In this document: positions 11,216 through 23,020 of the stretch, piece by piece | How positions within the stretch are numbered: position 1 is the first letter of the stretch | Layout: each line of letters begins with the position of its first letter | Source: Orychophragmus violaceus | Lineage: Eukaryota > Streptophyta > Magnoliopsida > Brassicales > Brassicaceae | DNA length: 64,000 nucleotides | Direction: 5' to 3' | NCBI GenBank assembly: GCA_030180135.1 | Contig: CM058234.1 | Location: 33,142,766-33,206,765 of the forward strand | Notes under the pieces: generated by a model | Seen by the model: only the letters and a program-made list of their open reading frames with translations | The model's database searches: none | Told to the model about the DNA's origin: nothing | Program-made: the position numbers and the translations under genes

Positions 11216-11903
11216 CATCTCTACATGGGTAGAAAGTTATAGACAAAAAATTGTGAAGAAACTCCCAAGTTGTTCACGTCCCAAGTTTCCTGCATAAAGA
11301 CATCTACGAGAGAATGATTAGATAATGATACACTAAGGTTTGATGAAGCAGTTGGGATGATTGACGCGTATGAGATGGAATTAGCATAAGAAGAACCATA
11401 GAAACCTAAAGGGATTGCTTTCACTGTCACGGAAGAAAACAAAACCAATGAACTTGATGAACCATTGGCACTACTCATGCAGAAATTCACTCGAGGATTT
11501 AGAAAAGTCTTCTCAAATAAATGTCCTGTTACAAATTCAAGACTAACTATGACTAACAGAAACAATCGAAAATCAGAAATTCAGTGCTTTGAATGCAAAA
11601 GGATATGGTCATCTGAAGATAAAATGTCCAAATACCAAAAGAAAGGAACTTAAGTATTTCAAATGCAAATATTTTGGAGATACTCAAACAGAGTGTGCAA
11701 CTGATCAAAGAACCACAAATGAAAGATCTCTTATCAGATTCGAGGAAAGCTAGTCAGAAGATGTAGAAAGTGAAGAGGAATTAAGTAACTTTGTGGTATT
11801 CATTGGTAAGGTGACGATTTAGATGATGAAGACAAACTAGTAAAAGCTAAAGATAAGAGGCTGAACGTCAAGGACAATCTTATATACAATGAGAAACCAA
11901 CTT
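11216..11903 (+). pseudogene. Copia gag, second part with zinc knuckles (decayed)
   Basis: The frame continues gag with LRFDEAVGMIDAYEMEL, then KGIAFTVTEENKTNELDEP. A CCHC zinc knuckle (IQCFECK, YGHLKIKCP; one frameshift between) and a second, broken knuckle follow (YFKCKYFGDTQTEC). An acidic tail with SEDVESEEEL follows. Zinc knuckles bind the genomic RNA. Stops and indels show it is dead. It ends at the probable Helitron start. Confidence 0.8.
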
Positions 11904-12299
11904 TCTCCTTGTCATGACACCTGTCCTTTAAAAAAAAACATTGGGCCCTTGAATTGTTAATTTGCCCTTACAAATTGATCCAGCCCAAAAATATTAACTA
12001 GGCGAAACTCAACCGTCCTCTAAGTAACAGGTATAGAGAAGCCGAAGTAACCGTCGCCATTAACTTCAGATTTACTCGCTTCAGCTACGTTCTTCATGTA
12101 AACCCCTTCAGCCTCACTCAATTCCCTAGACCTCTCGACTTCCAAACCCTTTCGGGTATTCTGATTCTCCACCGTATAAATGCCCACTCTCCACGATGAT
12201 CCATCCGCGCTTACTCTTGCAACCCTAATTATAAAGCCTACCAAACTGCTAAACCCTTCTGATTTTCGTCATGGCTCATGTCTATTTGGTCGCCATCCC

Positions 12300-12857
12300 A
12301 GCTTCGTTGTCGTACGTATGGGGTCACTTTGATCTCTGTGACTTCCATCTGTGGAAGACTCCCCGAGATGGAAGATGATGCCTTGACGATACCCAAATTC
12401 CTTCAATAAGTCGATGTTAGATTGTCGTTTCAACCTCAAACAACCGCTCATTTCTTCGGTATCTACCACAGCCATGGGGGTTCTCAGGTAATAAAAATCA
12501 AACAATATCCTCTGTGAATTCCTATTCGATCCCCGACAATTGAAAGTTTCAGTTTTATTTGTTGGGATCTTTGGTTGTGTTGTGTTGGTAGCAAATTATT
12601 GCAGAGATAGGATGCATTTGTCCCTAGCACTGAAGATTGAGAAGGAGAATCTGATTCTCTGTGACGGCGACAAGTGGCAGGAGAAGTAGAAGAGGGCTTT
12701 GTTCAAATCGTTCCTCGGCGTCGACTCGGATTTTGAGCCAGTCTCACCGGAGACGGTTGGGTCAACGTTCGCCGTCGTTTACCAGACTCATACCTACGCC
12801 TCCATATCCATTTTTAGCCGCTGAAAAACTGGGCTTCTTTTGTCTACTGACCACAAA
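12300..12857 (+). pseudogene. Captured clade A protein phosphatase 2C fragment (ABI1/ABI2-like)
   Basis: Exon 1 (about 12300-12494) reads SICGRLPEMED, TIPKFLQ, then AHFFGIYHSHGGSQ. An intron (gtaata...ttggtag) follows. Exon 2 (about 12592-12857) reads NYCRDRMHLSL, KENLILCDGDKWQEK, ALFKSFLGVDSDFEPV, SPETVGST and ends TDHK before another donor. This is the N-terminal half of the catalytic domain of the ABI1/ABI2 phosphatases, the negative regulators of abscisic acid signalling. The metal-binding DGHGG is changed to SHGG (YDGHGG to YHSHGG), and stops and indels are present (for example a stop after KWQEK). The retained intron shows DNA-level capture rather than retroposition. The native start and the C-terminal half are absent. 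Confidence 0.8.
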
Positions 12858-13049
12858 GTAAGCATATATAGACTCATATATGTATTCGCGTATATATCTG
12901 AAGCCATTAATTTCCCGGCAAAAGAGTTTGAATCTTTTGTTAGATTGGTTGTGATAGGTTTTTGGATTCTCAGATTATTCTCGCGATGTTGGATTGAGAG
13001 TTTTGTGAATCCATTTTTGACGTATGTTTGTATAATGTGTGTAGCCGGA

Positions 13050-14040
13050 TAGAGAAAATGAAAACTACAAAAATATGCGGAGTAAAATGTTGTTGGCTCT
13101 TTTTCAAGATGGTTCTCTGTCTTTCCAAGTGAAGCTAGACCCTAGCTGTAAGTATGCTTTCCTCAGTTACCGTTCAACGTAATTTTATAACTGACTGTTT
13201 ATATTTAGTCATTTTTTCCTGATCGGTACTTTCAGTCTTCTGTAAGGGTATAACATCAATTGGTCTGCTAATCTAAATGGTGTCTGGTTTTTGTGCTTTC
13301 AGATTATTTCTTGCAGGATGGATTTCTGGACCTTTTTTTCCACATGAGCGTGACTCTGCTCTGCGTAAAATTTGTGAAGTTGCACCAGCTGAAATCTAGG
13401 AAACATCATATTTAGACATCTTAATGTGGATCGGAGAGGTATCAGCTCTTTCACACCCCTTCCGTTTGCTGTTAAACAAGCTCTAAGTTACAATGATACA
13501 TATATCTCATCTCCTGAATCATTATACTTTTACCTTAGTGTTTGGAACAGTGAAATTTGGAGTTGGAATTTTGCTTCCATTACAAGCTAATGGTCAAGTT
13601 CTTATGAGAATGGGAGGAAGCACGAGTACAACGCCTTCTTACTTGCATGCCATAAATAAAGAGTCGGTCTAAGCATTCCGTAGGACTACCTGCTTTAATT
13701 TTCAATCAGTAACTTCTCACTTCTTCTTGCATTTCGTTCGGTTTCCTGCATTTCGTCCGATTTCCTGCATTGCTGTCTACACTCTTTTCTCCATTGTCAA
13801 GTCTTCACTCTTTTAAATAATATCAACTACCACCTATTAAAACTCCGTCTCACATTATAAATGGACATTCACATGAACCAAAACTTACTTAACCACTCAG
13901 TCCCCCCCTAAAAAATAACTGTGACCAGAAAAAATTAGCCAGAGAACAAACGATATATTCAGGCTTGATGTGGTAGTCGAAAATTTGGTCTTATCCGGGT
14001 CCAAGAAATCCCTACAAGCTTACACTCACGGAAAAGGAAT
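13050..14040 (+). other. Remaining Helitron interior, no recognised gene
   Basis: The stretch has intron-like AT-rich DNA and a few short exon-like pieces (for example around 13320-13420 and 13560-13650, with GVGILLPLQANGQVL). No protein could be named. These may be further captured exons of another gene. Confidence 0.35.
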
Positions 14041-14085
14041 CAAAGAAAACCCCCCGCGCACGCGCTGAGGGTTGAAACCACCTAG

Positions 14086-14650
14086 TGAAATTAACTATAA
14101 ATCCACATACGATTATGATGATGCTGTTCTCAAACCAGATTACAAAGAAATCTGCAATACACTAATCAAAATCACAAACATAATGTTATTCTGATCAAAG
14201 AAAATCACAAACTAGAAACATAACTAAAAGAATAAAAAAGTAATGTTATCAAGCTTCAATCCGAGCTAGATGCAAAAATGAGACAAATACAAATGTTAAA
14301 TTTTGGAACAAAGCATCTTAACAAAATCCTAACTATGTGAAGAACAAAAAAATTTGCACAAAGATAGGATATCAAGGGTATTCTAATAAGGAAAAACAGT
14401 GTTTGTCATTGGAGGAAATATCAGGATGAAGAACAACATCAATAAAAGTATTAACGAAGGAAGCAAAATGATTCGTGATCAAGCTTATCATAAAAGTCTG
14501 GATGTTACTTACGTGGAAAATATGGACAAGGTAAACTATTACAAATTATTTGAAAAAACTAAAAATTGTGGAATAAAAGAAATTTACCTGGAATGGCTGG
14601 AAGAACCAAGTCCGAATGAAATAAATAGACCTATACAGTGGTGGAACTAG
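14086..14650 (+). pseudogene. Gag-protease linker of the old copia element
   Basis: Broken frames resemble the lysine/asparagine-rich region that follows the zinc knuckles in this type of copia gag: DDAVLKPDYKEICNT near 14115, then GKTVFVIGGNIRMKNN and EWLEEPSPNEINRPIQWWN in the frame 14399-14650. It joins the gag remnant left of the Helitron to the protease remnant at 26775. It is non-functional. Confidence 0.6.
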
Positions 14651-14739
14651 CTGTTTGGCAGGGGTGGCATTTGACCCATGTGGATTTTTAGGTAATAAAA
14701 AATTTATATGTATTTTAGGTCACCTATATGAAAGGTCAT
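14651..14739. other. Short unexplained stretch before the gypsy complex
   Basis: The sequence contains tggtggaactagctgtttgg and an AT-rich tail that does not fit the copia frame. It may be a small older insertion remnant. It ends in gtcat, the left target-site copy of the gypsy complex. Confidence 0.3.
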
Positions 14740-16220
14740 TGTAACATCCATCTCTTCCTCTATCGAGATATCGTGCTACTACTACTAACGCACAACTCAA
14801 ATATCTCCAACATACTCCAATAACCAAATCAAACCAAAATAACTCGGAAATAAAAATAATTGTAATATACGTAACAAATAATAAATAAGGTTTAAAAAAC
14901 AAAATGGGGAAAACAACGATAAAATCCCTAAAGAACCTGATCCAACAAAGTGTTCATCTACTCAGTAGACTCATCTGAAATGGGGAAAAGGAGGAGTGAG
15001 TAACATGAAAGTTACTTAGTGAGGTATGGGATGATAAAAGGCAAGTCCACGTCCTCGGTATAAGCACTTCAAACATAGTAACTTAACCTAATCATAGATA
15101 GTTACAACATCTAAAGCGACCAAGCAATATCATATGCGAAATCACACAACGATACCATGCGAGACTCGAACCCCCCGATATCACCTACTAGATGGGACTC
15201 GAACCCATCATCTACCTACTCAATATCTATATAATATTAACAAAACAATTAATATTGAACATCAAACAAGGGGATGGACCATCTATCCTATCTCCAATTT
15301 AACGAATAAAACTATCCTAGACTCGATCATAGAATCAAAACACATTCATGTACTAAACTAGCCATATGAGAAGGTTAATAGACTGAAAACAAAATTTACG
15401 TAATAGTCCTCACATTAGTGTAACATAACCTGGAAAACGATGATTGAAGGAATAACCGTCAAAGCGGTTGCTGCTACGGAAACGACACATGGAAAACCGC
15501 GAATGGAAATAGGGTTTTCATAAATATATTGCCATAAATATACTTTTTATAATAGAAATTCTCAGAAAATGAAACTTTCCTGAAATAAAACTAGCGTTTT
15601 CCATGGGAAGGAAACTTATATGGGTTCAATATCTTCGCATTTATATGTAAATCGACTTTTTTGTTCCTCATGGTTCACCAAAAAGTGTTCTCCAAGTTTG
15701 TTTCAGGAGATTCGATCCGCCTTGAAAAACGCTCTTAACTTTCAATAGAAAATTCTAAAGAACAAACCGATTGTGGCTATAGATAGATATTTGAGTCCAA
15801 TACATAATTATAAAAATTTCAGATTGATATGGTTCAATTTTCTCATTCGTTTCTATTTTCTTACAAAACGGGTCCGAACACAAATCTGTATTGCATAAAT
15901 ACGTTTTAGAAAAAAGACTGAAACCTTCGACTCATAACTCCAATTCTGGAAAATAGGTTTTATGGATAAAAGAGACTCTGGACTTACAAATTGATAGGTG
16001 GTACGTCTCGTGGTGCTTTATGGTTCTCAGGAAAATTGATTCACAATTTGATGGCACATTGCATGATTGGATTCCGACAGGACTTCACCCGAGAAATTCT
16101 CTTTTTGTGCCTCCAGCAAAAGTGGCTCTCCTTTTTTAATAATAAAAAGAAACTCTAGGTTTCATGAACTTGGGCCAACGAAGGACCAAATATTGGGTTT
16201 TGCTGATTTAGGTCGTTACA
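14740..16220 (-). repeat. 3' LTR (copy A) of the gypsy complex
   Basis: A 1481-bp copy with TG/CA ends is homologous along its length to 25315-26774. Just outside, attctccaacactaacaag is the reverse of a decayed polypurine tract. The LTR holds two ggttcgagtc-type motifs in minus orientation near 15160 and 15190. Confidence 0.75.
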
Positions 16221-16443
16221 ATTCTCCAACACTAACAAGTAAGTCGTCCTCCAATTTAGATCGTGACTCGTATGCTCATTTTCGTCTCCAAAAATATCTA
16301 GGTAATATAACCTCATTTGATTATTGGAATTCGAGGTTTCATTCTGAATTTCATCTCTCTCAACGGTCTCTTACCATCATAGTCACGTTCCCCGAAACTT
16401 CTTCTTCTTGACCCTCTGGAACTGATCATAGTTACTTTCGCCG
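16221..16443 (-). other. Interior of the gypsy complex, next to LTR A
   Basis: Homologous to 23021-23230, including the segment aggtaatataacctcatttg. A local duplication of about 53 bp (atcatag...cccgaaacttcttcttcttga) exists here, and the solo LTR inserted into its second unit. No intact frame. Confidence 0.6.
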
Positions 16444-17434
16444 TGTAACATCCCTTCCCGTTATCCGCTGACCGACGAGCTGACCGTCCAAAAATGACAC
16501 AAGAACATGACCGATCGACTCCATGCAAGCCAAATGAGAAGAGTTTGTCACAATACAAAAGCCAATGACGGTCCGGTTTGAGTCAGTGGTTCAAACCAAA
16601 CCATCTTTGACTCCGTTTACCTCGTATCGTGTCCACGATTTGTGTTCGGTTTGGACTAACCACATATCAGGGAATAAGTCTGTTTTAATTAATTTAAATC
16701 TTTTAAATTATATTCTTACTAGTTCCACATATTTTCTAAAATCAGTTTAACGGGAATACCCTGAAAATCCAACACCGAATAAAAACCAAATGATTTGAAA
16801 ACAAACCACAGCCAAATGCAAACCCAAAACCACTCCGAGTTGTCCTACGCATGTGCCGAGCTATACCAAACCTGAAAAACACAAAATGAGTCTAATGAGA
16901 AGTCTAAGATTACCCAGTGAGTCAGCTCCCAACTAAACATACTTCTATACCAGACTTACACGGGAACACTTAGCTACCCCACGGTAACTAAAACCTCCCA
17001 CGACTCCTAGACGTAAACACGAAGTCCTACGACTAGAACAACGTTCTCTGTCCATCGATACGCGGTGACTCAGGCTACCCCTAGATAACCAAAGATTCCA
17101 TGCAGTACTGCCCTAGGACGCGACCCCATATTTTACAGACTACACACCTACATATGTCACTCCATAAGTTAAATCCTGCCAGAACCACTACCCGAAGGTA
17201 CGTGAACTAACTAGGAACTCAACTCCCGGGGATACAATCGGGCAGGAAGTACCGGAACGCCATCTCTAGACTTACGGGATCTAACGCACCCTATAGTGTC
17301 CTAATAACAGTAATGTAAACAAGCAGACTCACTGGGACTCTATTACGCAAGACCGACAAGGTCAAATAGAAACACTATCTCAATCCACGTACCCATTCTA
17401 TCCCGCAAGTCTTACCACCATTCATTTACACATC

Positions 17435-17650
17435 CTAACCTACCTGGTCCCGTACCGGAATAGGTAACCATACCCAGATTTACCTGGTCACGTACCGGAG
17501 TAAGTATCTACTAACACAGTCTACTCGGCCCAACACTGGAATAGATAAATAATCATACAATCAATGGTCTACCTGGCCCAACACTGGAGTAGATAAACAA
17601 TCACACAATCAACGGTCTATCCGGCCCAACACCGGAGTAGATAACAACCA
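17435..17650. repeat. Tandem repeat of about 55-65 bp, about four degenerate copies
   Basis: The unit carries tctacctggcccaacactgg, then agtagataaacaatcacaca. Successive copies occur at about 17440, 17485, 17520, 17565 and 17615 with increasing divergence to the left. Confidence 0.65.
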
Positions 17651-18645
17651 CACAATCAACAATCACACACCACACATCAATTAATTACTTAGGTGCCATT
17701 AATATCTTTTAGCTTAAACCCTAACTCCTTTTAATCTTTAATTCTTTAGTTTTAATTATTCAATTGTTTCACTGCTAGATTGGAGTTAGTAAACTTACTA
17801 ACTCCCTAGACGGATTAACCCCAAATTATATCTTTTAAATTCCTATTTCAATAGTTCTATGTTTAATTACCCCAAGTCTATCAGATTGAGATTAGTAAAC
17901 TTACTAATCTCTTGACTTCCAATTAATTTAATACTAATTACTTAACCCGGTCATACCGTCTAACTAACCATACCCGGTTATCATATTCTAAGGTGTGTTA
18001 TATATTTTTAATCCGTATTTTAATTTAACTCTTAATTCATGTATATAGATTCATTTAATTATGTTCGTAAAATATATAAATGCATATATTTCGTAGCATG
18101 TCGTTCTATATGTATGCAACATCCAATCAAGCAATCAACGATACGATCAATCAATAAACCAATAAGTAATAACTATATGCAATGTATATATATCCTACCC
18201 GTTTTATTTCATTTCCGAGTTATTTAATTAACGTAACCATTCTATCATATTTCAGTAATGGGTATGCATTCCTACGATTCTACGGTTTCATTATTCTGAG
18301 GTCTATATGATCTACATAAATGCATCCACAATCATTTAGCCAACTCATAGTGATATCGTGACGACGGATAGACGGATTGACGGAACCACGAGACCCGACA
18401 TGAACCTGATGCTAACCCGAACCTTCCCTGAACTGTTGACTTGATTTGACCCAAACTTGACCCGAACGTTGACCATGGTAATTCCGCTCATTCCTCCACA
18501 CGAACCTCTGGACCGAACTTACAACTACGAACCGTTCTATAACCCGCCTATAACGGAAGAGAAAGTCGGTATGCGGGATGAACATTAAAAATCTCCTCTC
18601 CTCCATCACCATCTCTTATTCATTTTCTCTCTCTACCTTACTTTA

Positions 18646-18758
<113 letters not shown>

Positions 18759-19378
18759 CTCCGGCTCCTCCTTCTTCTTCCTCCCTCTATCTTCTTCTTC
18801 TTCTTCTTCTTCTTATTCTTCTTCTTCTTCTTCTTCTTCTTCTTCTTCCTCCATTCTTCATCTATTCTTTCTCTCTTCTTTACTATTTTGAGTTTTTGGT
18901 GTGAAAAAAAATTAATGGGGAAAGCCTCCTTTTATAGTGAAGATGGAGTGATCTCCACCCTACATTTGTCTCATTTCCCCTCTTCATCTTCCTCCACGAT
19001 TCTACACAAAAATAAGGCTAAAACATTGCATTTCACTCCTTACCTTTCACTTGTATCTCCCTTCTAAAAGCCTCTTGAATGATTGCCACCACATCATTGA
19101 TTTAATGCATCTAACTTCACAAACAAGACATCTACTTCTCTCTAGTAAGATTTCGTGGCCCATTCTAACTCTTGGGCTTGATTTAAGTCCAAAACACTTC
19201 ATTTCTCAGCCCAAACCATCTTGATCCAAGCCCAAGTCCTCGTAATTTTATTTTGAATTTTTGGTCATTAATTACTACTAAATGATCCAAATCATATCTT
19301 AATCCAGGAGTCAAATATTTCCAAATACTTTTAACAATATCTCATAAATAATTTAGTAGAGCTGTGGTCAAAATTTCA

Positions 19379-19953
19379 TTATTTTTGGAGCACGTTAGAG
19401 GCGTTTCCGTCTTTTTCTTGGTTTTGTCGGTTTCCATTCCCGACAGCCCGTAAAACCTCCAAAAATTCCTATTTCAGTGCTCTATGTCTTCTAAGCAATC
19501 TTTTTAAATAAATATATGATTACTTGGCCCGTCAAAGCTTCCCGTCTTCACTTTGGTGAATTTACCAAAATACCCATGAGCTTCCAAATTTACCGAAATA
19601 ACATCTGTTGACTTTCTTTTGACTTGAAATCTGCCCGTTGACGTTATCTTGAGACAGGGTATTACATTATTTTTGGATCACTTTAGAGGTGTTTCCGTCG
19701 TTTTCTCGATTTTGTTGGTTTCCATTCCTGCCAGCCCGTAAAACCTCCAAAAAATCATATTTCAACGCTCTCTGTATTCTAAGCAATCTTTTTGAATAAA
19801 AATAAGATTACTTGGCCCGTAAAAGCTTCCCGTATTCACTTTGGTGAATTTATCAAAATACCCCGAACTTCCAAATTTACCGAAATGACATATGTTGACT
19901 TTATGTTGACTTGAAATCGGCTTGTTGACGTTACCTTGAGACAGGGTATTACA
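19379..19953. repeat. Tandem duplication of a 287-288 bp LTR end
   Basis: Unit 1 (19379-19666) and unit 2 (19667-19953) both begin ttatttttgga and end gacagggtattaca. Homology is continuous over the whole unit with scattered substitutions. Confidence 0.85.
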
Positions 19954-21686
19954 CCCCGAAACTTCTTCTTCTTGAGCCTACAACTGCTATTGGTTGGCTA
20001 TGCACTAACAAATCCTTAATGAGATCACTGGTGGTTGCTGCAACATAAACTTTAACGATATGAAAACCTTCCCCAATACTGACACATGAAGCACGTTGTG
20101 GAAGCCTGCCAACTCTGATAATCTAGACGATGCGCTACTGCCCATATCCACTCAAAATAGGATATTATCTTGTACCTTGGCGTAAGCTTCTTCAGCTTTC
20201 AAATCTTACCATCTCCCTGAAATGTCCTCATTTTTCAGGTATACAAAGTCGCCCACCTCAAAATCCAAATCTCGCATGCGCTTGTCAGCATAACTCTTCT
20301 GGCGATCATGTGCTTCTTTTAGCCGCCTCTTGAGCATTTTCACTTTCTCTACCGTCTCCTGAACCTTTTCTGGTTCTATGTCTTTGCTCTCCCTCAACTC
20401 TGACCAACATAGTTGTGTACGACACAGTCTACCATAAAGAGCCTATTTTTCGATCTGCTTACATAAAGATTTATTCTTTCCTTCAGCTTGCTGCACCTTA
20501 CATGTAAATCTACATGATCCCATGACGCAAGACCGACTGTCACTCCCACTGCTGAACCTTGGTCACGATTTTTTGTTACTCAATGCATATTTCACCTAAT
20601 TGGCCTTACCTGGATGATAAGTGATCTCCATATTCTAATTTGCCAATGAATTAATTCATCAATGTTGCAACCCTTTACCACCAGAAAAACACATCTAAAT
20701 CCTCATAATTTAAAACTGAGATATAGCCCTATTCGCTTGAAAATAATTTGTCCTCGAATCCATGAGACTCATTCTCCCCTACTTGGTTCCCAACGAAAAC
20801 GCGAAGTGTATTTCTCCTTGGTAACATGTTAACAATAAATTTAAAAACGCAACAAAAAATCACTTACAACCGCCCATGTTCATTAGGGCCAGCTACTCAC
20901 TTTTGATGGGTGGTTTAAATTTCTAATATCCACATCCACATCTTTTTTTGAGCTAAATGAATACAATCTATGTCATTGAGAATAGTCAATACCGACGCTT
21001 ATCCATATGAACACATGGAACAACATGTATCATCTATACTACCATCAAACTTTTAAAAACAACACTCATACTTCGAGTGGATCTAAACTTGAATGAGATG
21101 TTCCACTTCCAAATGTATAATGTATTATCATGCCACAGTGGGTCCTCCACTTCTAAATAGATTCTCCTCAACGGTTTTCCATTATTGTATCATTACAATA
21201 ATCACTGTCACACAAGTAGACATTTTTACCTTATCTCACGATGACAGAGTACGCTAGCCATATCCATTACGGCTTCCTAACATATGGAAACGATCCACTG
21301 CGCTCACCCGATTGCCAAACTGACCTCCGACTGAAGGTTTCATACCTAGTCATCAAACTGTGATGTTTTCTGAATGACATTAAACTTGTCCCTCGTCCGC
21401 TTTCTCTTGCAGCTTCTTGCTAATTCGCCAAGTTGTTTCCCTAATACTCTCTCGTCGTGTTTCTATTCCCACGAACTTGTATTCTCTACTTTCCCTTTGC
21501 AACACACATAGATCAAAACTACTAGTGGAAAATTTCAAATGCCACAACTCCATTTTCCAAACTCTTTCGAAAACCACCTTTACCACCTAAAGAAACTCCA
21601 TTAGCTGTTTCAGAATCGCATAAATAACTCCACAATGAACCAAATAACTCCACAATGAACAGGATAAATAACTTCAAACATATGAA
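19954..21686 (-). pseudogene. Gypsy integrase C-terminal remnant and 3' region, copy 1
   Basis: On the minus strand the frame 20206-20397 reads WSELRESKDIEPEKVQ-type sequence, RRLKEAHDRQKSYADKRMR and DLDFEVGDFVYLK. This is the conserved tail of chromovirus-like Ty3/gypsy pol after the integrase core. The rest (20560-21686) is non-coding or too decayed to read, with short blocks repeated in copy 2. Frameshifts and stops show it is dead. Confidence 0.7.
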
Positions 21687-23020
21687 CTGCTAAAACGCAA
21701 ATCCATAACCTCAGTCCAAGCGCTTTCAAATATATTAGTTTAGCCTAAACATGCACAATCATGGCACCTAAAGCGCCCAAACAACATCCTATGCGAAATC
21801 ACGTAACGAAACCTGGCGGGACTTGAACCCCCGATATAACCCACAAGATAGAACTCGAACCCATGATCTAACACATTGTCCCTCAGGATGACTTGAACCC
21901 CGATTAACCTACTAGATAAGAATCAAATCCAACATCTACCTACTCACTATATATAAAAAAACAATTAATATTGAACATCAAACAAAGGGTTGAACAATCT
22001 ATCCTATCTCCAATTTAATTAAATAAAAATATCATAGAATCGATCACAGAAACAAAACACATTCTTGTACTAACCTAGACATATGAGAAGGTTAATAGAC
22101 TGAAACCGGAAGTTACAGAATATCCCCCACATTACTGTAATAGAACCTGGAAACGATGATTGAAATAATAATGGTCGAAGCGGTTGCGTTTGAGGAAACA
22201 CCACATAGAAAAACTGCGATTAAAAATTGAGTTTCCACAAAATACTTTCCCTAAATATATTTTCCATAAATATACTTTCTATAAATGGAAATTCTCAGAA
22301 AATGGAACTTTCTTAATCTGAAACTAGTGTTTTTGTTGGGAAGAAAATTTATATGGAATTAAGCAGCCATAGCCTTCTGATCATACCTACGAATAGATAC
22401 CAGAAACATATATGAAAAGATGGGTTTAATATATTCATATCGATTTTGGGTTACTTGATTTTGGGTTCCTCCTGGTTCACCAAAAAAGTGCTCTCCAAGT
22501 TGGTTCTCGCAAATCCGATCCGCCTCGGATAAACTCTCATAACTTTCAAAAGAAAATTCTAAATAACAAATCGATTGCGGCTATACATAGATATTTGAGT
22601 CACATACATTCTTACTAAAATTCAGATTGATACGATTCGATTTGCTCATTTCTTTCTTTTTCTCCAAAAATGGGTATAAACACATATATGCACTTCACAT
22701 ATACGTTTAGAAAAAAGACTATAACCTTTGACTCGTTACTCGGACTTGGACGAAATTAGTTATTAAGAAACAAGATTCGGGTCTTACAAATTGATATGTG
22801 GTTCGTCTCGTGATGCTTTATAGTTCTCTAGGAAATTGATTCAGAATTTGATGGCAGAATGCATGACAAAATTCCGACACGACTTCGCCCGGGAAGTTCT
22901 CATTTGCCTGTGTAAAAGTTGCTTTCCTTTTTATAAGAATAAAAGAAAATCTAGGGTTACAAGAAATTGGGCCAAAGAAGAAGGAGAAAATATTGGGTTT
23001 TTCTCATTTAGGTCGTTATA
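21687..23020 (-). repeat. Middle LTR (copy B), left-truncated
   Basis: Homologous to copies A and C from the segment ctgctaaaacgcaaatcc onward, but missing the first roughly 300 bp. It ends ggtcgttata where the others end ttaca. The polypurine tract outside is better preserved here (reverse of attctcccccactaac). Confidence 0.7.

Larger units (their letters stand above)
11904..14085 (+). mobile_element. Probable Helitron carrying an ABI1-like gene piece
   Basis: The block separates two parts of the old copia element. The right end shows a GC-rich inverted-repeat stretch (about 14050-14071, ccccccgcgcacgcgctgag) followed by ccacctag and then t, matching the hairpin plus CTRR|T end of Helitrons. 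The left end is placed at tctccttgtcatgacacc, a TC start; the neighbouring base is t where a is expected, so this border is tentative. No Rep/helicase is present, so it is non-autonomous. It carries introns and exons of a clade A PP2C. Confidence 0.55.
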
